A stretch of 64,000 bases of DNA, taken from NCBI GenBank assembly GCA_937876205.1, contig CALEII010000033.1:83650-147649 (forward strand), written 5' to 3'. Position numbers and translations under genes: made by a program. Every line of letters starts with the position of its first letter. Position 1 is the stretch's first letter. Positions 41,215-50,464 of this stretch are shown here, piece by piece. A model generated the notes under the pieces. The model searched no databases. It was not told where the DNA came from and saw only the letters and a program-made list of their open reading frames with translations. Origin of the DNA: an uncultured Clostridia bacterium (lineage in GTDB: Bacteria; Bacillota; Clostridia; Oscillospirales; Acutalibacteraceae).

Positions 41215-42687
41215 TTATTTTTTCAAACCATATTTTTTAAGTATATGAGGGAACAGATGTGCATAGTAAGCTGTTTTTATAAACTCCACACCTGCCATAT
41301 ATGTTGACACCACAAAGCTTATAAAGTCACCTGTTTTTACTGACCTGAAAGCATCTGTAATGACCTTTTTTGCAAAGCCGAATTTTTCGGTGCCCGGTAC
41401 ATCCTTTGCCGTAAAGCTTCTCCACATATAATATGCTCTTACTACTTTTATGTCAATATCAGGTATTTTGCTGAAGTTGTATTCAAGCCTTTCAAGCGGT
41501 TTTTGTCTGCCGAATTCTTCAAGCGTTTTTACATTACTGTATCTGCCGCTTCTGACAAGAGTGTTGAATATCTCTGAGCCTGGAACAACTGCCAGAAAGT
41601 TCAGATTTATAAGGCTGGTGTCAAGCTTTTCTATGAGATTGACGGTGTCCTGCAGGTCTTGCTGTGTTTCATCGGGGAGTGCTGTTATGAAAGAGCCTAT
41701 ACAAGCAATATTTGCTTCTTTGCAGGCACTGAATGTGGGTATGATTTTATCATAATCAATGCGCTTGTTTATCTGCTTGAGCATTTTTTCAGAGCCTGAT
41801 TCAATGCCAAAGAAAATCCATCTGCAGCCTGAGTTGTACATATACTCAAAGTCTTCTTTTTCAAAAATGCCTATTCTTGTCTGACAGCCCCATACAAAGT
41901 CGAGATTCATATTTCTGAGTCTGTCGCAGATTTCACGCATTTCAGCAGTGTTTCTGCACCACATTTCATCAGCGAAATAAACTCCGTCCATACCGTAATC
42001 TGTAACAAGCAATCTTATTTCATCAAGCAGTATATCAAGAGGTCTTTTTCTGTAGGTGCATTTGTGAAAATCTTTATTGTAGCAGAAGGTGCAGCTGAAA
42101 GGACAGCCCTTTGCCGCATAAAGATAAAGCATCTTTTTACAGCCATAGGATGACTGAAAATACTTCGGCACATCAACGAGACTCCAGTTAATGGGACTCA
42201 GTTGTGCAAGGTCTGCAAACGGACGGCTTTGTGTAAAGACAGTCTCACCGTTTTTGTTTATATATGCGAGCCCCGGAATGTCTGCAAGTGACGGAATCAG
42301 ACCGTCATAATGCCTTGCAAGGTCAAGCCAGGTCATTTCACCCTCACCGACAGATACTGCATTGAAGCAGCCGTGTGCAAGGGTTTGCTTCGCAAGCTCT
42401 GACGGAAGAGGGCCGCCTGCAATAACGGGAATGTTTCTTTTCTGCAATGATTCTGCTACAAAAAGAGAATCACTGATTGATTTGTAAGACACAATTGAGA
42501 TACCTGCAAGGTCAGGTCTGAAGCAGTTCAGAACATCTTCAAGCTTAGTCTTGTCAACCGTTCTGTCAAAAATCCTGACTGTATAGCCGAAGGACTCAAG
42601 ATATGAAGCAATAGACAGAAGACCCAGTGGTGTTGAGACTGAGCGTGTATATCTTGATGTGGTGGGGTTAATAAATAATATTTTCAT
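41215..42687 (-). CDS. B12-binding radical SAM protein, copy 3
   Basis: 490 residues from ATG 42687, chosen because MKILFINP matches both paralogs; GTG 42696 would add three residues. N-terminal B12-binding Rossmann domain (about 1-140: LGLLSIASYLESFGYTVRIF), then a radical SAM core with CxxxCxxC at Cys195, Cys199, Cys202 (KGCPFSCTFCYN). The C-terminal 100 residues are helical. The subgroup resembles anaerobic Mg-protoporphyrin cyclase/phosphonate-type class B methylases, which install methyl or other carbon units on unreactive positions. The product is unknown. It is the third and last gene of a tandem operon. Confidence 0.82.
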   Translation of the reverse strand: MKILFINPTTSRYTRSVSTPLGLLSIASYLESFGYTVRIFDRTVDKTKLEDVLNCFRPDLAGISIVSYKSISDSLFVAESLQKRNIPVIAGGPLPSELAKQTLAHGCFNAVSVGEGEMTWLDLARHYDGLIPSLADIPGLAYINKNGETVFTQSRPFADLAQLSPINWSLVDVPKYFQSSYGCKKMLYLYAAKGCPFSCTFCYNKDFHKCTYRKRPLDILLDEIRLLVTDYGMDGVYFADEMWCRNTAEMREICDRLRNMNLDFVWGCQTRIGIFEKEDFEYMYNSGCRWIFFGIESGSEKMLKQINKRIDYDKIIPTFSACKEANIACIGSFITALPDETQQDLQDTVNLIEKLDTSLINLNFLAVVPGSEIFNTLVRSGRYSNVKTLEEFGRQKPLERLEYNFSKIPDIDIKVVRAYYMWRSFTAKDVPGTEKFGFAKKVITDAFRSVKTGDFISFVVSTYMAGVEFIKTAYYAHLFPHILKKYGLKK

Positions 42688-42692
42688 AGCAC

Positions 42693-44159
42693 TCACTTGA
42701 GATTATATTTCTTAAGTATTTTCGGGAAACAATGTGCATAAAGGAAGATGTCAGAGAATTCGTATACAGAGCTGATAAACAGCTGAAAAGCAAATTTTAG
42801 GTCGTGACCTTTGAATTGTCTGAGCACATCTTCAATATCTTTTTTTGCGATGTCATATTTTCTCGCAGTTGATGAAAAATGTTTCTTTGAAAAACCTTTC
42901 CAGAGGAAATATGCTCTGACAGCCTTGAGCTCCTTTGACGGAATAAGTGAAAAATTCGGATCAGGTGAATAGAAGAATTTTATATTTGTGTAATCCCTGA
43001 ATGTCTTTGGAGGATTGTATTTTTTCTCTGACACGAGTTTTTCATACAATTCACTGCCCGGACCGGGCATAAAGAAGAAAAATGTCTGCTGAGTAGAGTT
43101 GATATTCTTTGCCATTTCTATGGTTTCTCTGAATTGATCTTCTGTCTCATCGGGAAAGCCTATAATGAAATTTGCAAGAGAAATAATTCCCACTTCATTG
43201 CAGTAATCAAAAGTCTCTTTGATTCTGTCATATGGGATATTCTTCTTTATTGTCTTAAGCATAGACTGTGAGCCTGATTCAATGCCGAAATCAATGGCAA
43301 TACAGCCTGCATCTTTCATAAGCCTGTATTCTTCTTTGCCGAAATATCCTGCTCTGGTCTGCGCAACCCATTTGAAATCAAGTCCTGATTCAATGAACTT
43401 GTTGCAGAGATAATGTACTTCCTCTTTGTTGGTTCCGAAGAGCTCGTCTGCAAAATAGATGCAGTCAACATCGTGATGATTCATCAGATAGTTAACTTCT
43501 TCGAGAAAAATTTCAACAGGCTTTGACCTGTGACAGCTTTTGTGAAACTTTGCGTTGAAACAGAATGTGCATTTGCCGTAGCAGCCCTTTGAAATATAAA
43601 GCAGTGCAGTCTTTTTACAGCCGTACATAGGCCCCAGATATTTGTCAACATCAACAAGGGTAAAATCTACGGGCGGGAGCTGTGAAAGGTCCATAAATTC
43701 TCTTTCGGGGGTGAATATAACAGTGTCGTTTTCACAGTAAGCAAGCCCTGCGATATTTCTGAAATCTCCCCCCTGCTCAAGAGTGTTGCACAGTTCAAGC
43801 CAGGTCTGTTCACCCTCACCTACTGATATGAAATCAATGTTAATATTGCTGAAAACGAAATCTGCATCAAGTGAGGCAAAAACGCCGCCCCAGACGACCC
43901 TTGCGCCGAATTTCTTTGCGGCATGAGACACTTTTTCAGCATCGGTAAAGGATTTTAGCGAAAATACGGAAATGCCGACGATATCGGGTGCAAAGCTGTT
44001 GAGCTCCTTGTCGATATCGGTTGTTTTTATTGTACGGTCAATGATTCTGACTGTATGTCCGTTTTCTTTCAGATATGTTGCAATTGACATCATTCCGAGA
44101 GGGAAGCTGACCTGTCTTGTGTATTTTTCCATTGCAGGATTTATAAAAAGGATTTTCAT
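42693..44159 (-). CDS. B12-binding radical SAM protein, copy 2
   Basis: 488 residues. B12-binding domain (MKILFINPAMEKYTR onward), radical SAM cluster motif KGCYGKCTFCFN (Cys193, Cys197, Cys200), core to about 340 and a helical C-terminal part ending FPKILKKYNLK. It is a paralog of both neighbours (shared MGEGE/VGEGE box and YISKGC segment), but the copies differ enough to be old duplicates. The stop is two bases before the next start region, so the three genes are translated together. The typical B12-binding DxHxxG motif is not seen, as is common in this subgroup. Function unknown. Confidence 0.82.
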   Translation of the reverse strand: MKILFINPAMEKYTRQVSFPLGMMSIATYLKENGHTVRIIDRTIKTTDIDKELNSFAPDIVGISVFSLKSFTDAEKVSHAAKKFGARVVWGGVFASLDADFVFSNINIDFISVGEGEQTWLELCNTLEQGGDFRNIAGLAYCENDTVIFTPEREFMDLSQLPPVDFTLVDVDKYLGPMYGCKKTALLYISKGCYGKCTFCFNAKFHKSCHRSKPVEIFLEEVNYLMNHHDVDCIYFADELFGTNKEEVHYLCNKFIESGLDFKWVAQTRAGYFGKEEYRLMKDAGCIAIDFGIESGSQSMLKTIKKNIPYDRIKETFDYCNEVGIISLANFIIGFPDETEDQFRETIEMAKNINSTQQTFFFFMPGPGSELYEKLVSEKKYNPPKTFRDYTNIKFFYSPDPNFSLIPSKELKAVRAYFLWKGFSKKHFSSTARKYDIAKKDIEDVLRQFKGHDLKFAFQLFISSVYEFSDIFLYAHCFPKILKKYNLK

Positions 44160-44161
44160 TT

Positions 44162-45649
44162 TTACTCCTTATCGGTTTGCAGTTCAATGCCGTATTTCTT
44201 TTTTATGCCGGGGAAGAAGTTGGCGTAGAAGAATATATCAAGGAATTCATATGCACTTGCAAAAAACTGGATTATACCTTCTTTAAAGCCGTGACCTTTC
44301 AGGCTCTTCAGAACATCAATGACATCTTTTCTTGCAAGAGAATAGTCTATTTTACCGTCTTCAATGAAGCTCTTTCTTCTGAAGCTGCTCCAGAGAATAT
44401 ATGAACGGATAACCTTGAGATCAAGAGTCTTTACATTTGAAAGATTTGGCTTCGGTGAATAGAAAATTTTTGATTTAAGCAGACTTTTAAGGTCAGACGG
44501 AGGTGAGAACTTGCCCTGAGAAACAAGCTCTTCAAAAATCTCTGAGCCCGGGAGCGGACTGAAATATGAGCAGACAAATCTTGTGTATTTGATTCTGTTG
44601 ACAAGCTTACAGGTTTCTTTCAGCTCGTCAACTGTTTCGCCGGGAAAACCGACAATGAAGTAGCAAAGGGTTATGATGCCGACATCCATACAGTTGTGCA
44701 GATCTTCCTCTACTCGTTCAGACTTCAGCCCCTTTTTCATTCTTGTAAGAGTCGTTTTTGCACCGCTTTCAACACCGAATTCAAGCCAGCGGCAGCCTGC
44801 CTTATACATAAGCTCAAAGTCTTCTCTGTCAAAAATGCCGATTTTGGTCATACCGCCCCAATGGAGTCCGAGGTCAGCTTCAATCAGCGCATTGCAGATT
44901 TCGTGAAGCGTTTCTTTATTGTAGCCGAAAAATTCATCTGTGAAAGCAATTGCTTTCATTCCGTATTTTTCTTTCAGTAATTTTGCCTCTTCAATGAAGA
45001 TTTCGACGCTTCTTGAGCGGCGGCAGCTGTGATGAAAATCGTGATTATAACAGAATGTGCACTGAGAATTACAACCCTTTGATATATACATACCCATAAT
45101 GCCGTCATAATGGTAGTTTGTGTAAAAGGTTTTTGCAATATCAATAAGACTGTAGTCAATAGGAGGCAATGTAGTAAGGTCAAGAAACTCCCTCTCTGCA
45201 GTTTTTACAAATCTGCCGTCACGCATATATGCCAGCCCCTTGATGTCGTAAAGGGACTCATTGTTTTGCTTTTTGTTGGCAAGCTCAAGCCAAGTGGCTT
45301 CACCTTCACCCATTGATATGAAATCAATGCAGTCAAGCTGAAGTATTATTTCGGGAGAGGCAGATACATACGGTCCTCCCCATACAACACATATACCTCT
45401 CTTTTTTGCTTCTTTTGATACGGTAATACTGTCACTTACAGCCATAACAGTCAGAAGTGAGCAACCTATAAAATCAGGCTTGAATTCATCAAGCTCAGCA
45501 GCAATATCTGTTGATGAAATCGCTCTGTTGAGCACCTTTGCAGTGTGACCGTTTGCATTAAGATAGCTTGCAATTGAAAGAACACCCAAAGGTGAGCATC
45601 TGGCTCTTGTATAGTGTTTCGGGGCAGGATTTATAAGTAGGATTTTCAT
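44162..45649 (-). CDS. B12-binding radical SAM protein, copy 1
   Basis: 495 residues from ATG 45649 (GGAGATGA upstream; the longer frame adds 17 residues without a site). B12-binding domain (MKILLINPAPKHYTRARCSP), cluster motif KGCNSQCTFCYN (Cys193, Cys197, Cys200), and a helical C-terminal region. This is the first gene after a TTGACA-18-TATAAT promoter. The set of three paralogs side by side suggests enzymes that act on one substrate at different positions or in sequence, which is an inference. Confidence 0.82.
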   Translation of the reverse strand: MKILLINPAPKHYTRARCSPLGVLSIASYLNANGHTAKVLNRAISSTDIAAELDEFKPDFIGCSLLTVMAVSDSITVSKEAKKRGICVVWGGPYVSASPEIILQLDCIDFISMGEGEATWLELANKKQNNESLYDIKGLAYMRDGRFVKTAEREFLDLTTLPPIDYSLIDIAKTFYTNYHYDGIMGMYISKGCNSQCTFCYNHDFHHSCRRSRSVEIFIEEAKLLKEKYGMKAIAFTDEFFGYNKETLHEICNALIEADLGLHWGGMTKIGIFDREDFELMYKAGCRWLEFGVESGAKTTLTRMKKGLKSERVEEDLHNCMDVGIITLCYFIVGFPGETVDELKETCKLVNRIKYTRFVCSYFSPLPGSEIFEELVSQGKFSPPSDLKSLLKSKIFYSPKPNLSNVKTLDLKVIRSYILWSSFRRKSFIEDGKIDYSLARKDVIDVLKSLKGHGFKEGIIQFFASAYEFLDIFFYANFFPGIKKKYGIELQTDKE

Positions 45650-45712
45650 ATATGTCATCTCCGTAAAAAAACTGAAAACCGCTATCTGGCAAAAAAGCAA
45701 TTTAATATTATA

Positions 45713-45742
45713 ATTATACTATATATCTTTTTTATTTGTCAA
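45713..45742 (-). promoter_or_regulatory. Promoter of the radical SAM triplet
   Basis: Minus strand TTGACA (45742-45737), 18-base spacer, TATAAT (45718-45713). The -10 is embedded in ATATATAGTATAAT, the same word found upstream of cysE and the small regulators at 15078 and 15275. Confidence 0.8.
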
Positions 45743-45767
45743 GGATAAGCGATAAATAAACAACAAA

Positions 45768-45791
45768 GCAAGCTCCTGTAAGAGAGCTTGC
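45768..45791 (-). terminator. Terminator of the membrane-protein gene
   Basis: GCAAGCTC (45768-45775) with GAGCTTGC (45784-45791); on the minus strand TTTGTTGTTTATTT follows. Confidence 0.75.
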
Positions 45792-45797
45792 AGAGTG

Positions 45798-46388
45798 TCA
45801 GTTTTTCTTCACAACCTTCACTAACGGTGTGAAATTCACAATAAACATAAAAATCTGAATCATTGCAAGGGGGACTATTTCCATAAGTCCGCTTTTGCCG
45901 ATAATGAGGAACATAAACAGGAAAACTGCAAGCACTGAGAGTGAGCATACAGCAAGAATGCCGAAATGTTTAAACTGTTTTATGTATATAAGAAAAAACA
46001 GAGAAATTGATGCAATAAGGAGACCAATGAATAATCCCGTTGTAACCCAGTGAATGATTCGTTTAGGATTCCAGGTGGTGATGTCGTGACCGAGAGTGAG
46101 TGCAACACCCACCATACTCAGAAAAGAAAGAATACACAGAGAATTGAGAAATTTATTGTGTATTTCGAATTTTTTGTAAAGATATTGCACATTCAGTGCA
46201 AGACCGCCTGCGCCGAGCATACCCCATATCCAGAAAAACAGCTGTCTGTCTTCGCAAAGAACGGAAAGTGTGCCTGTTGATGACAATGGGTTGTTGCCCC
46301 AGCAGAACGGGAGTATCAGTCCGTAAACAAAGCTGAGTATGAGAAGAGTCATACAAAGCGGTTTTGATATAATTTTGTCGGTTTTCAA
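45798..46388 (-). CDS. Polytopic membrane protein of unknown function
   Basis: 196 residues with about six membrane helices and short loops. TTG 46388 is preferred (nine bases after AAAGGA); the longer frame starts at TTG 46397, only one base after the same site. Features include SFVYGLILPFCWGNNPLSST near the start and ITTWNPKRIIHWVTTGLFIG in the middle. The layout recalls DUF998-type proteins, but I cannot assign it. Monocistronic, between the radical SAM operon promoter and an EEP-type hydrolase gene. Confidence 0.55.
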   Translation of the reverse strand: MKTDKIISKPLCMTLLILSFVYGLILPFCWGNNPLSSTGTLSVLCEDRQLFFWIWGMLGAGGLALNVQYLYKKFEIHNKFLNSLCILSFLSMVGVALTLGHDITTWNPKRIIHWVTTGLFIGLLIASISLFFLIYIKQFKHFGILAVCSLSVLAVFLFMFLIIGKSGLMEIVPLAMIQIFMFIVNFTPLVKVVKKN

Positions 46389-46462
46389 TTTAAACAATCC
46401 TTTTTAATGTTATAAGTCCATTATACATATTATGCTTTATCAAATGGTTAATAAACTGAAAA

Positions 46463-47557
46463 TTATGCTGTCTGTTTCAGACTGAATTCAATGAAAACGG
46501 GATTGTGGTCAGAGAATTCAAAATCAGTCTGAATATTTTCAAGCCGTGTCACCTCAATATTGTCGGTTACAAGAAAGCCGTCAACAATAAATGTGTCATT
46601 GCCTGCCTCATAAGGAATGTCACAGTTACGGCAGGTGGGAATAAGATTTTCTGTGCTGTAATTGTCACATCGTATAATGCAATCAGGCAGCATATCAATG
46701 GGGAATGGCTGAGCCCAGCCGAAATCAGCAGTCTGACAGCCGTTTAATTTCTGCGTGGAGTCACCTGTAAAATCGTGATTGAAGTCTCCGCCGCAAAGAC
46801 AGTAATTGCCCTTTTCGTATTCATTTCTGATGTCGTCAAACAGCATTGTCATCTGAGCTGTGCGTATCTCATCGCTTCCGCCGTATGCTGACAGATGAAC
46901 ATTGTATATCACAAGCTCTTTTCCGTTTTTGACGGGTATTCTTGACACGCTGTAGCAACGGTCAAGGTCAAGGAACTTGCTGACGCTTTCAGAAATGGGC
47001 AGACTTCTTCTGAGTGCTGATAATATGTTATATCTGCTGAGTGTCAGAATACCTGCCTTTGACGCACCGTGAGGCTGTGTAAGAGGGTACATAAGAAAAG
47101 CAGAGTCGTAATTGACGGCAAATGCACCGCTGTATGAGCTGAAATGCTCTTCAAGCATCTGACGCTGATTGATGTGATAGCTTCTTGTTGAGTCAAAATC
47201 AACTTCCTGAAACAGAATGAAGTCGGGATTGTATTCTTCTGCTGTTTCTGCACCCTTACTGATACACTCAATGACACTTTCTTCGCTTTCTGCCCATGAC
47301 TGTGTGCCGCCGTCCATAAAGAATGTAAAATCCTGAGTATAAGCGCCGAAACCGAGATTGTGAATATATGCGGTGTATGTTTCGTCTGCGCTGACAGCAC
47401 TGTCGGAGCCCGTTGACGAGGGTGTTATCTGCTGATTGTCTTCTATTCTTGAATAGCTCAGAAGCACATATCCGAGATACCCGACAACAATGAGAATAAT
47501 GGCAAGAAGAATGTAGAGAACTGCTTTTACGGCAGTTTTAATAACTTTTTTAGTCAT
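46463..47557 (-). CDS. Membrane-anchored endonuclease/exonuclease/phosphatase family protein
   Basis: 364 residues from ATG 47557 (AGGTAGGAT upstream). One N-terminal membrane helix (about 12-38) leaves the catalytic domain outside. EEP motifs are visible: FILFQEVDFDS (metal-binding Glu), YNVHLSAYGG, CGGDFNHDF and FSDHNPVFIEF (catalytic Asp-His). The family includes DNase I-like nucleases, sphingomyelinases and inositol phosphatases; an anchored form suggests an extracellular phosphodiesterase. The promoter at 47580-47608 is specific to it. Confidence 0.75.
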   Translation of the reverse strand: MTKKVIKTAVKAVLYILLAIILIVVGYLGYVLLSYSRIEDNQQITPSSTGSDSAVSADETYTAYIHNLGFGAYTQDFTFFMDGGTQSWAESEESVIECISKGAETAEEYNPDFILFQEVDFDSTRSYHINQRQMLEEHFSSYSGAFAVNYDSAFLMYPLTQPHGASKAGILTLSRYNILSALRRSLPISESVSKFLDLDRCYSVSRIPVKNGKELVIYNVHLSAYGGSDEIRTAQMTMLFDDIRNEYEKGNYCLCGGDFNHDFTGDSTQKLNGCQTADFGWAQPFPIDMLPDCIIRCDNYSTENLIPTCRNCDIPYEAGNDTFIVDGFLVTDNIEVTRLENIQTDFEFSDHNPVFIEFSLKQTA

Positions 47558-47579
47558 ATATATCCTACCTTTCAATAGT

Positions 47580-47608
47580 AGTATATCTTATTATACGGCA
47601 TTTTTCAA
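47580..47608 (-). promoter_or_regulatory. Promoter of the anchored EEP gene
   Basis: Minus strand TTGAAA (47608-47603), 17-base spacer, TATACT (47585-47580). Confidence 0.7.
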
Positions 47609-47613
47609 TAGAA

Positions 47614-47639
47614 AACGGGCACTGAATACAGTACCCGTT
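47614..47639 (-). terminator. Terminator between the two membrane-linked genes
   Basis: AACGGG(C)ACTG with CAGT(A)CCCGTT, followed on the minus strand by TTCTATT. It ends the upstream gene at 47647, just before the next promoter. Confidence 0.75.
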
Positions 47640-47646
47640 GAGATTG

Positions 47647-48768
47647 CTATTCGGATTTTTCCTGTGAAAAATCATTGCTGGTTTTCTCAATGTCGATTTT
47701 ATGAATTTCTGCATTTTCAATATGTGATGGTTCAACATAGAAATCATCTGTATATGTTTCCTCTGCGTGAAACGGAACTGCCGTAATCTGCTGTACGGGG
47801 AAGAGGTGTCTGAGTGCATAGAACACGAGTACAATTTCCGCAACCATCATTGTAAGTGAAGATGCACCTGTAATTCCCGATATAAGAATACCTGCGAAAG
47901 ATACTATATTTTCGATATTTGTTGATACAAGACTGATAAGTGCACCGAGAATTGAGGTCACAACAACAGTGAAAATAGCAGGGAAGTAATAGCAGGCTGC
48001 AAAATTCAGAGCATCCTCACGGTTTTTGCGCTGTTTATAGCCGAATGCGTACAGAATTGCGAATGCCGCAATAATTGAAATTGTGCCGATGATGCCTGAA
48101 AGGACTGCAACAAAATTGCTTCTTGTTAGGTTTTCCGGAGCAATTCCTGCTGATTCAAGAACAGGGATAATTGATATCACTGATGTCAGCGCTGCCGAGG
48201 CAAGAATAACGCAGATATATGCAAAAATCATATTCTTTTTTATCTTTGAGTAGTCAGCGGCTGAAACGGGATTTACGGTGTTGTTTTCTATGAGCCTGTT
48301 ATAAAGATTGTATGCAAAAATTATCGATGCAACAGAGCCTGCAAGTAAAACTGCCAACTGAATGAAAAAAAGAACAGACGGCGATGTTTTTATTGTGGGG
48401 AAGAAGATTTCAAGAATAAAGCTGAGTATCGATTGAACTATGGCACCCAATGACTTACCCATTGCATACACACCCAGAAAGTGAATTGCTTCGGTTTTGT
48501 TTTTTGTCAGTTTTGATGTAAAAATCAGAATAAGAACAAGTCCGATAACAGTACATACAGCAGAGAAAAACGAGCTTAATACAGAGAATGTATCCTGCAT
48601 TGTCAGGTCTGGTAAAAAGCCTGCGAATAAAGCTATGCCGAGCCTTTCGGTTATTACGGGAATGAGTATACTCAGTGAAATAAACAGTATTACTTTTTTG
48701 TTCATTGTCTGCTTCTTTACTTCTGAAACAGCACTGATGTTTTCGTTGTGGATGTTGTTGTTTTCCAT
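47647..48768 (-). CDS. Polytopic membrane protein of unknown function (eight to nine helices)
   Basis: 373 residues from ATG 48768 (AAAGGTGG upstream). A short polar N-terminus (MENNNIHNENISAVSEVKKQ) is followed by many hydrophobic helices to about 315 and a charged C-terminal tail of 50 residues with acidic and Ser residues. Motifs such as KTEAIHFLGVYAMGKSLGAI and TYTDDFYVEPSHIENA are not recognised. The symmetric organisation (two repeats of about four helices) may be seen between residues 25-150 and 185-310, but this needs checking. No neighbour gives a function. Confidence 0.6.
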   Translation of the reverse strand: MENNNIHNENISAVSEVKKQTMNKKVILFISLSILIPVITERLGIALFAGFLPDLTMQDTFSVLSSFFSAVCTVIGLVLILIFTSKLTKNKTEAIHFLGVYAMGKSLGAIVQSILSFILEIFFPTIKTSPSVLFFIQLAVLLAGSVASIIFAYNLYNRLIENNTVNPVSAADYSKIKKNMIFAYICVILASAALTSVISIIPVLESAGIAPENLTRSNFVAVLSGIIGTISIIAAFAILYAFGYKQRKNREDALNFAACYYFPAIFTVVVTSILGALISLVSTNIENIVSFAGILISGITGASSLTMMVAEIVLVFYALRHLFPVQQITAVPFHAEETYTDDFYVEPSHIENAEIHKIDIEKTSNDFSQEKSE

Positions 48769-48791
48769 ATAATCTACCACCTTTCATTTTC

Positions 48792-48820
48792 AGTATATAT
48801 TATATGGCAGATTTTTGCAA
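48792..48820 (-). promoter_or_regulatory. Promoter of the polytopic membrane-protein gene
   Basis: Minus strand TTGCAA (48820-48815), 17-base spacer, TATACT (48797-48792), about 24 bases upstream of ATG 48768. Confidence 0.7.
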
Positions 48821-48826
48821 GAAAAA

Positions 48827-48848
48827 ATTCCCCACTTATGCGGGGAAT
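48827..48848 (-). terminator. Terminator of the carbohydrate operon
   Basis: On the minus strand ATTCCCC pairs with GGGGAAT, then TTTTTTC. It is just beyond the stop of the YczE-like gene, the last gene of the operon. Confidence 0.88.
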
Positions 48849-48851
48849 CGG

Positions 48852-49538
48852 TCATACAAAATATTTTTCAATGCTGAGCTTGTTTTTAAACTCAAAGAAA
48901 TGTTCAAGAAGCTTTGAGAATCTGCCTATAAGGAAGCCGTTTATGAATGCACAGATAACTGTGCCTAGCTTGACACCCTCAAACACTCCGAAACCGAAGA
49001 ATGAAAATGAGAGAATTATGCTCAGCACAACACTGAAGCAGTCGTAGGCAGTTTTGACCTTATTTATGTCAAAGCTGAACTTTTCAGACAGCTCTTTTAC
49101 TATGAGCTCATATGCTTCAGGTGAAAGATATGTGTGGAAGAACAGTGAAACGGCAAAGGAGCAAAGCACAGTGCCGACTATGTACCAGATAACTCTTATT
49201 GCAAAATGTGTGTCAGGCAGGGGAGAGATGATGTTCATTGCAAGGTCAAGCAGTGTTCCGTATAATACTGCTGTTACAAATGAAAACAGGTATGAAAGCC
49301 TGAATTTCCGCATTATGATGACCGTCAAAATCAACAGCAGTCCCTGAAAACAGTATTCGGCAACGCCGAATGTAAACCAAGGCAGAAATTCTGACACTTT
49401 AAGATGTATTATGTATGCGGGAGCTACCACCATTGACATACCGAAATCTGCTTTTTCGGTAAATGCCGCCGCAAAAGCCATTATCACGAGCCCCAACACA
49501 TATGAAATTTCTGTATAAAAAACTTTCTTTTTCTTCAT
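48852..49538 (-). CDS. YczE/DUF6198-type membrane protein
   Basis: 228 residues with five to six helices. The GLVIMAFAAAFTEKADFGMSM and CAFINGFLIGRFSKLLEHFF segments resemble the YczE/YyaS-like DUF6198 group (YitT-like helical architecture), of unknown function. It starts four bases after the ribokinase stop, so it is part of the carbohydrate operon and may serve transport. Start ATG 49538 follows GGATGA. Confidence 0.65.
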   Translation of the reverse strand: MKKKKVFYTEISYVLGLVIMAFAAAFTEKADFGMSMVVAPAYIIHLKVSEFLPWFTFGVAEYCFQGLLLILTVIIMRKFRLSYLFSFVTAVLYGTLLDLAMNIISPLPDTHFAIRVIWYIVGTVLCSFAVSLFFHTYLSPEAYELIVKELSEKFSFDINKVKTAYDCFSVVLSIILSFSFFGFGVFEGVKLGTVICAFINGFLIGRFSKLLEHFFEFKNKLSIEKYFV

Positions 49539-49542
49539 TTTT

Positions 49543-50463
49543 TCATCCGTGTGCTTTAAAGTTCAGTATTTCATCCGGCTCAGGCATTGAGTCTGCAGCT
49601 CCCATACGGCTGACTGCAATTGCACCTGCTTTATTACCCATATCGCAGGCCTTGTATATGTCACCGCTTCTGATGAATTCAAGTGCCATTGCGGCAGTGA
49701 AGCAGTCACCTGCAGCAGTTGTGTCAACCACATTGCTTTTGTAAGCAGGTAAGATTGAAAGCTTCATTCCGTCCCATACAGAGCAGCCTTTTTCACCGAG
49801 CTTGAGAACAACAAACTCAGCTTTGCTTCTGTCCATAAGAATCTGAGAAGCCTCAAGAATACAATTTTCATCTGCGGGATATATACCTGTCAGCGCTTTT
49901 GTTTCGCTTTCGTTGGGTGTAATGATTGTTGCGCCCTGCATTTTTTCAAGGCAGAAGTTTTTTGCAGGGCCGCAGTCTATAACTGTTGTGATGTTGTTTT
50001 TTAAGGCGTGATTCACAACGCTTGTCACAACATCTTCATTCGTTTCAAACTGTACAAGCAGAAGGTCAGTGCCGTTATCTATTGTGCTGACGGCTTCTTC
50101 CGGCACAATTTCAGCATTTGCACCCTCATAGACTATGATTCTGTTTTTACCCTGACCGTCAATAAGAATTGCAGCAAGTCCCGTTGCAGAGCCGTCAGTG
50201 GCAACACCCGAAATGTCGATATTGTTGTTTTTCAGGTTTTCAAGAAGTCTTCTTCCGTTTGTGTCATCAGCAACCTTGCCTGTCATTTTAACATCTGCAC
50301 CGAGTTTTGCAAGTGCTGTTGCCTGATTGGCGCCTTTTCCGCCGAAGGCATAGCCGTATTGCGTGCCTGTGACATTTTCACCCACATCGGGGATTCTGTC
50401 AGCACTCAGAATTATATCCATATTTATACTGCCTGCAACGACAGCCTTAATGCTTTCATACAT
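49543..50463 (-). CDS. Ribokinase-like PfkB-family sugar kinase
   Basis: 306 residues. PfkB signatures: GKGANQATALAKLGA (about 43-57) and DTTAAGDCFTAAMALEF (about 245-261, catalytic Asp in AAGDCF). Length and spacing fit ribokinase. It phosphorylates a pentose or related sugar at C5 or C6. It is preceded (one base overlap) by a ribulose-phosphate-type epimerase and an oxidoreductase, so the physiological sugar may be a rarer ketose or polyol such as allulose rather than plain ribose. No adjacent ribose ABC genes. Confidence 0.88.
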   Translation of the reverse strand: MYESIKAVVAGSINMDIILSADRIPDVGENVTGTQYGYAFGGKGANQATALAKLGADVKMTGKVADDTNGRRLLENLKNNNIDISGVATDGSATGLAAILIDGQGKNRIIVYEGANAEIVPEEAVSTIDNGTDLLLVQFETNEDVVTSVVNHALKNNITTVIDCGPAKNFCLEKMQGATIITPNESETKALTGIYPADENCILEASQILMDRSKAEFVVLKLGEKGCSVWDGMKLSILPAYKSNVVDTTAAGDCFTAAMALEFIRSGDIYKACDMGNKAGAIAVSRMGAADSMPEPDEILNFKAHG

Positions 50464-50464
50464 A

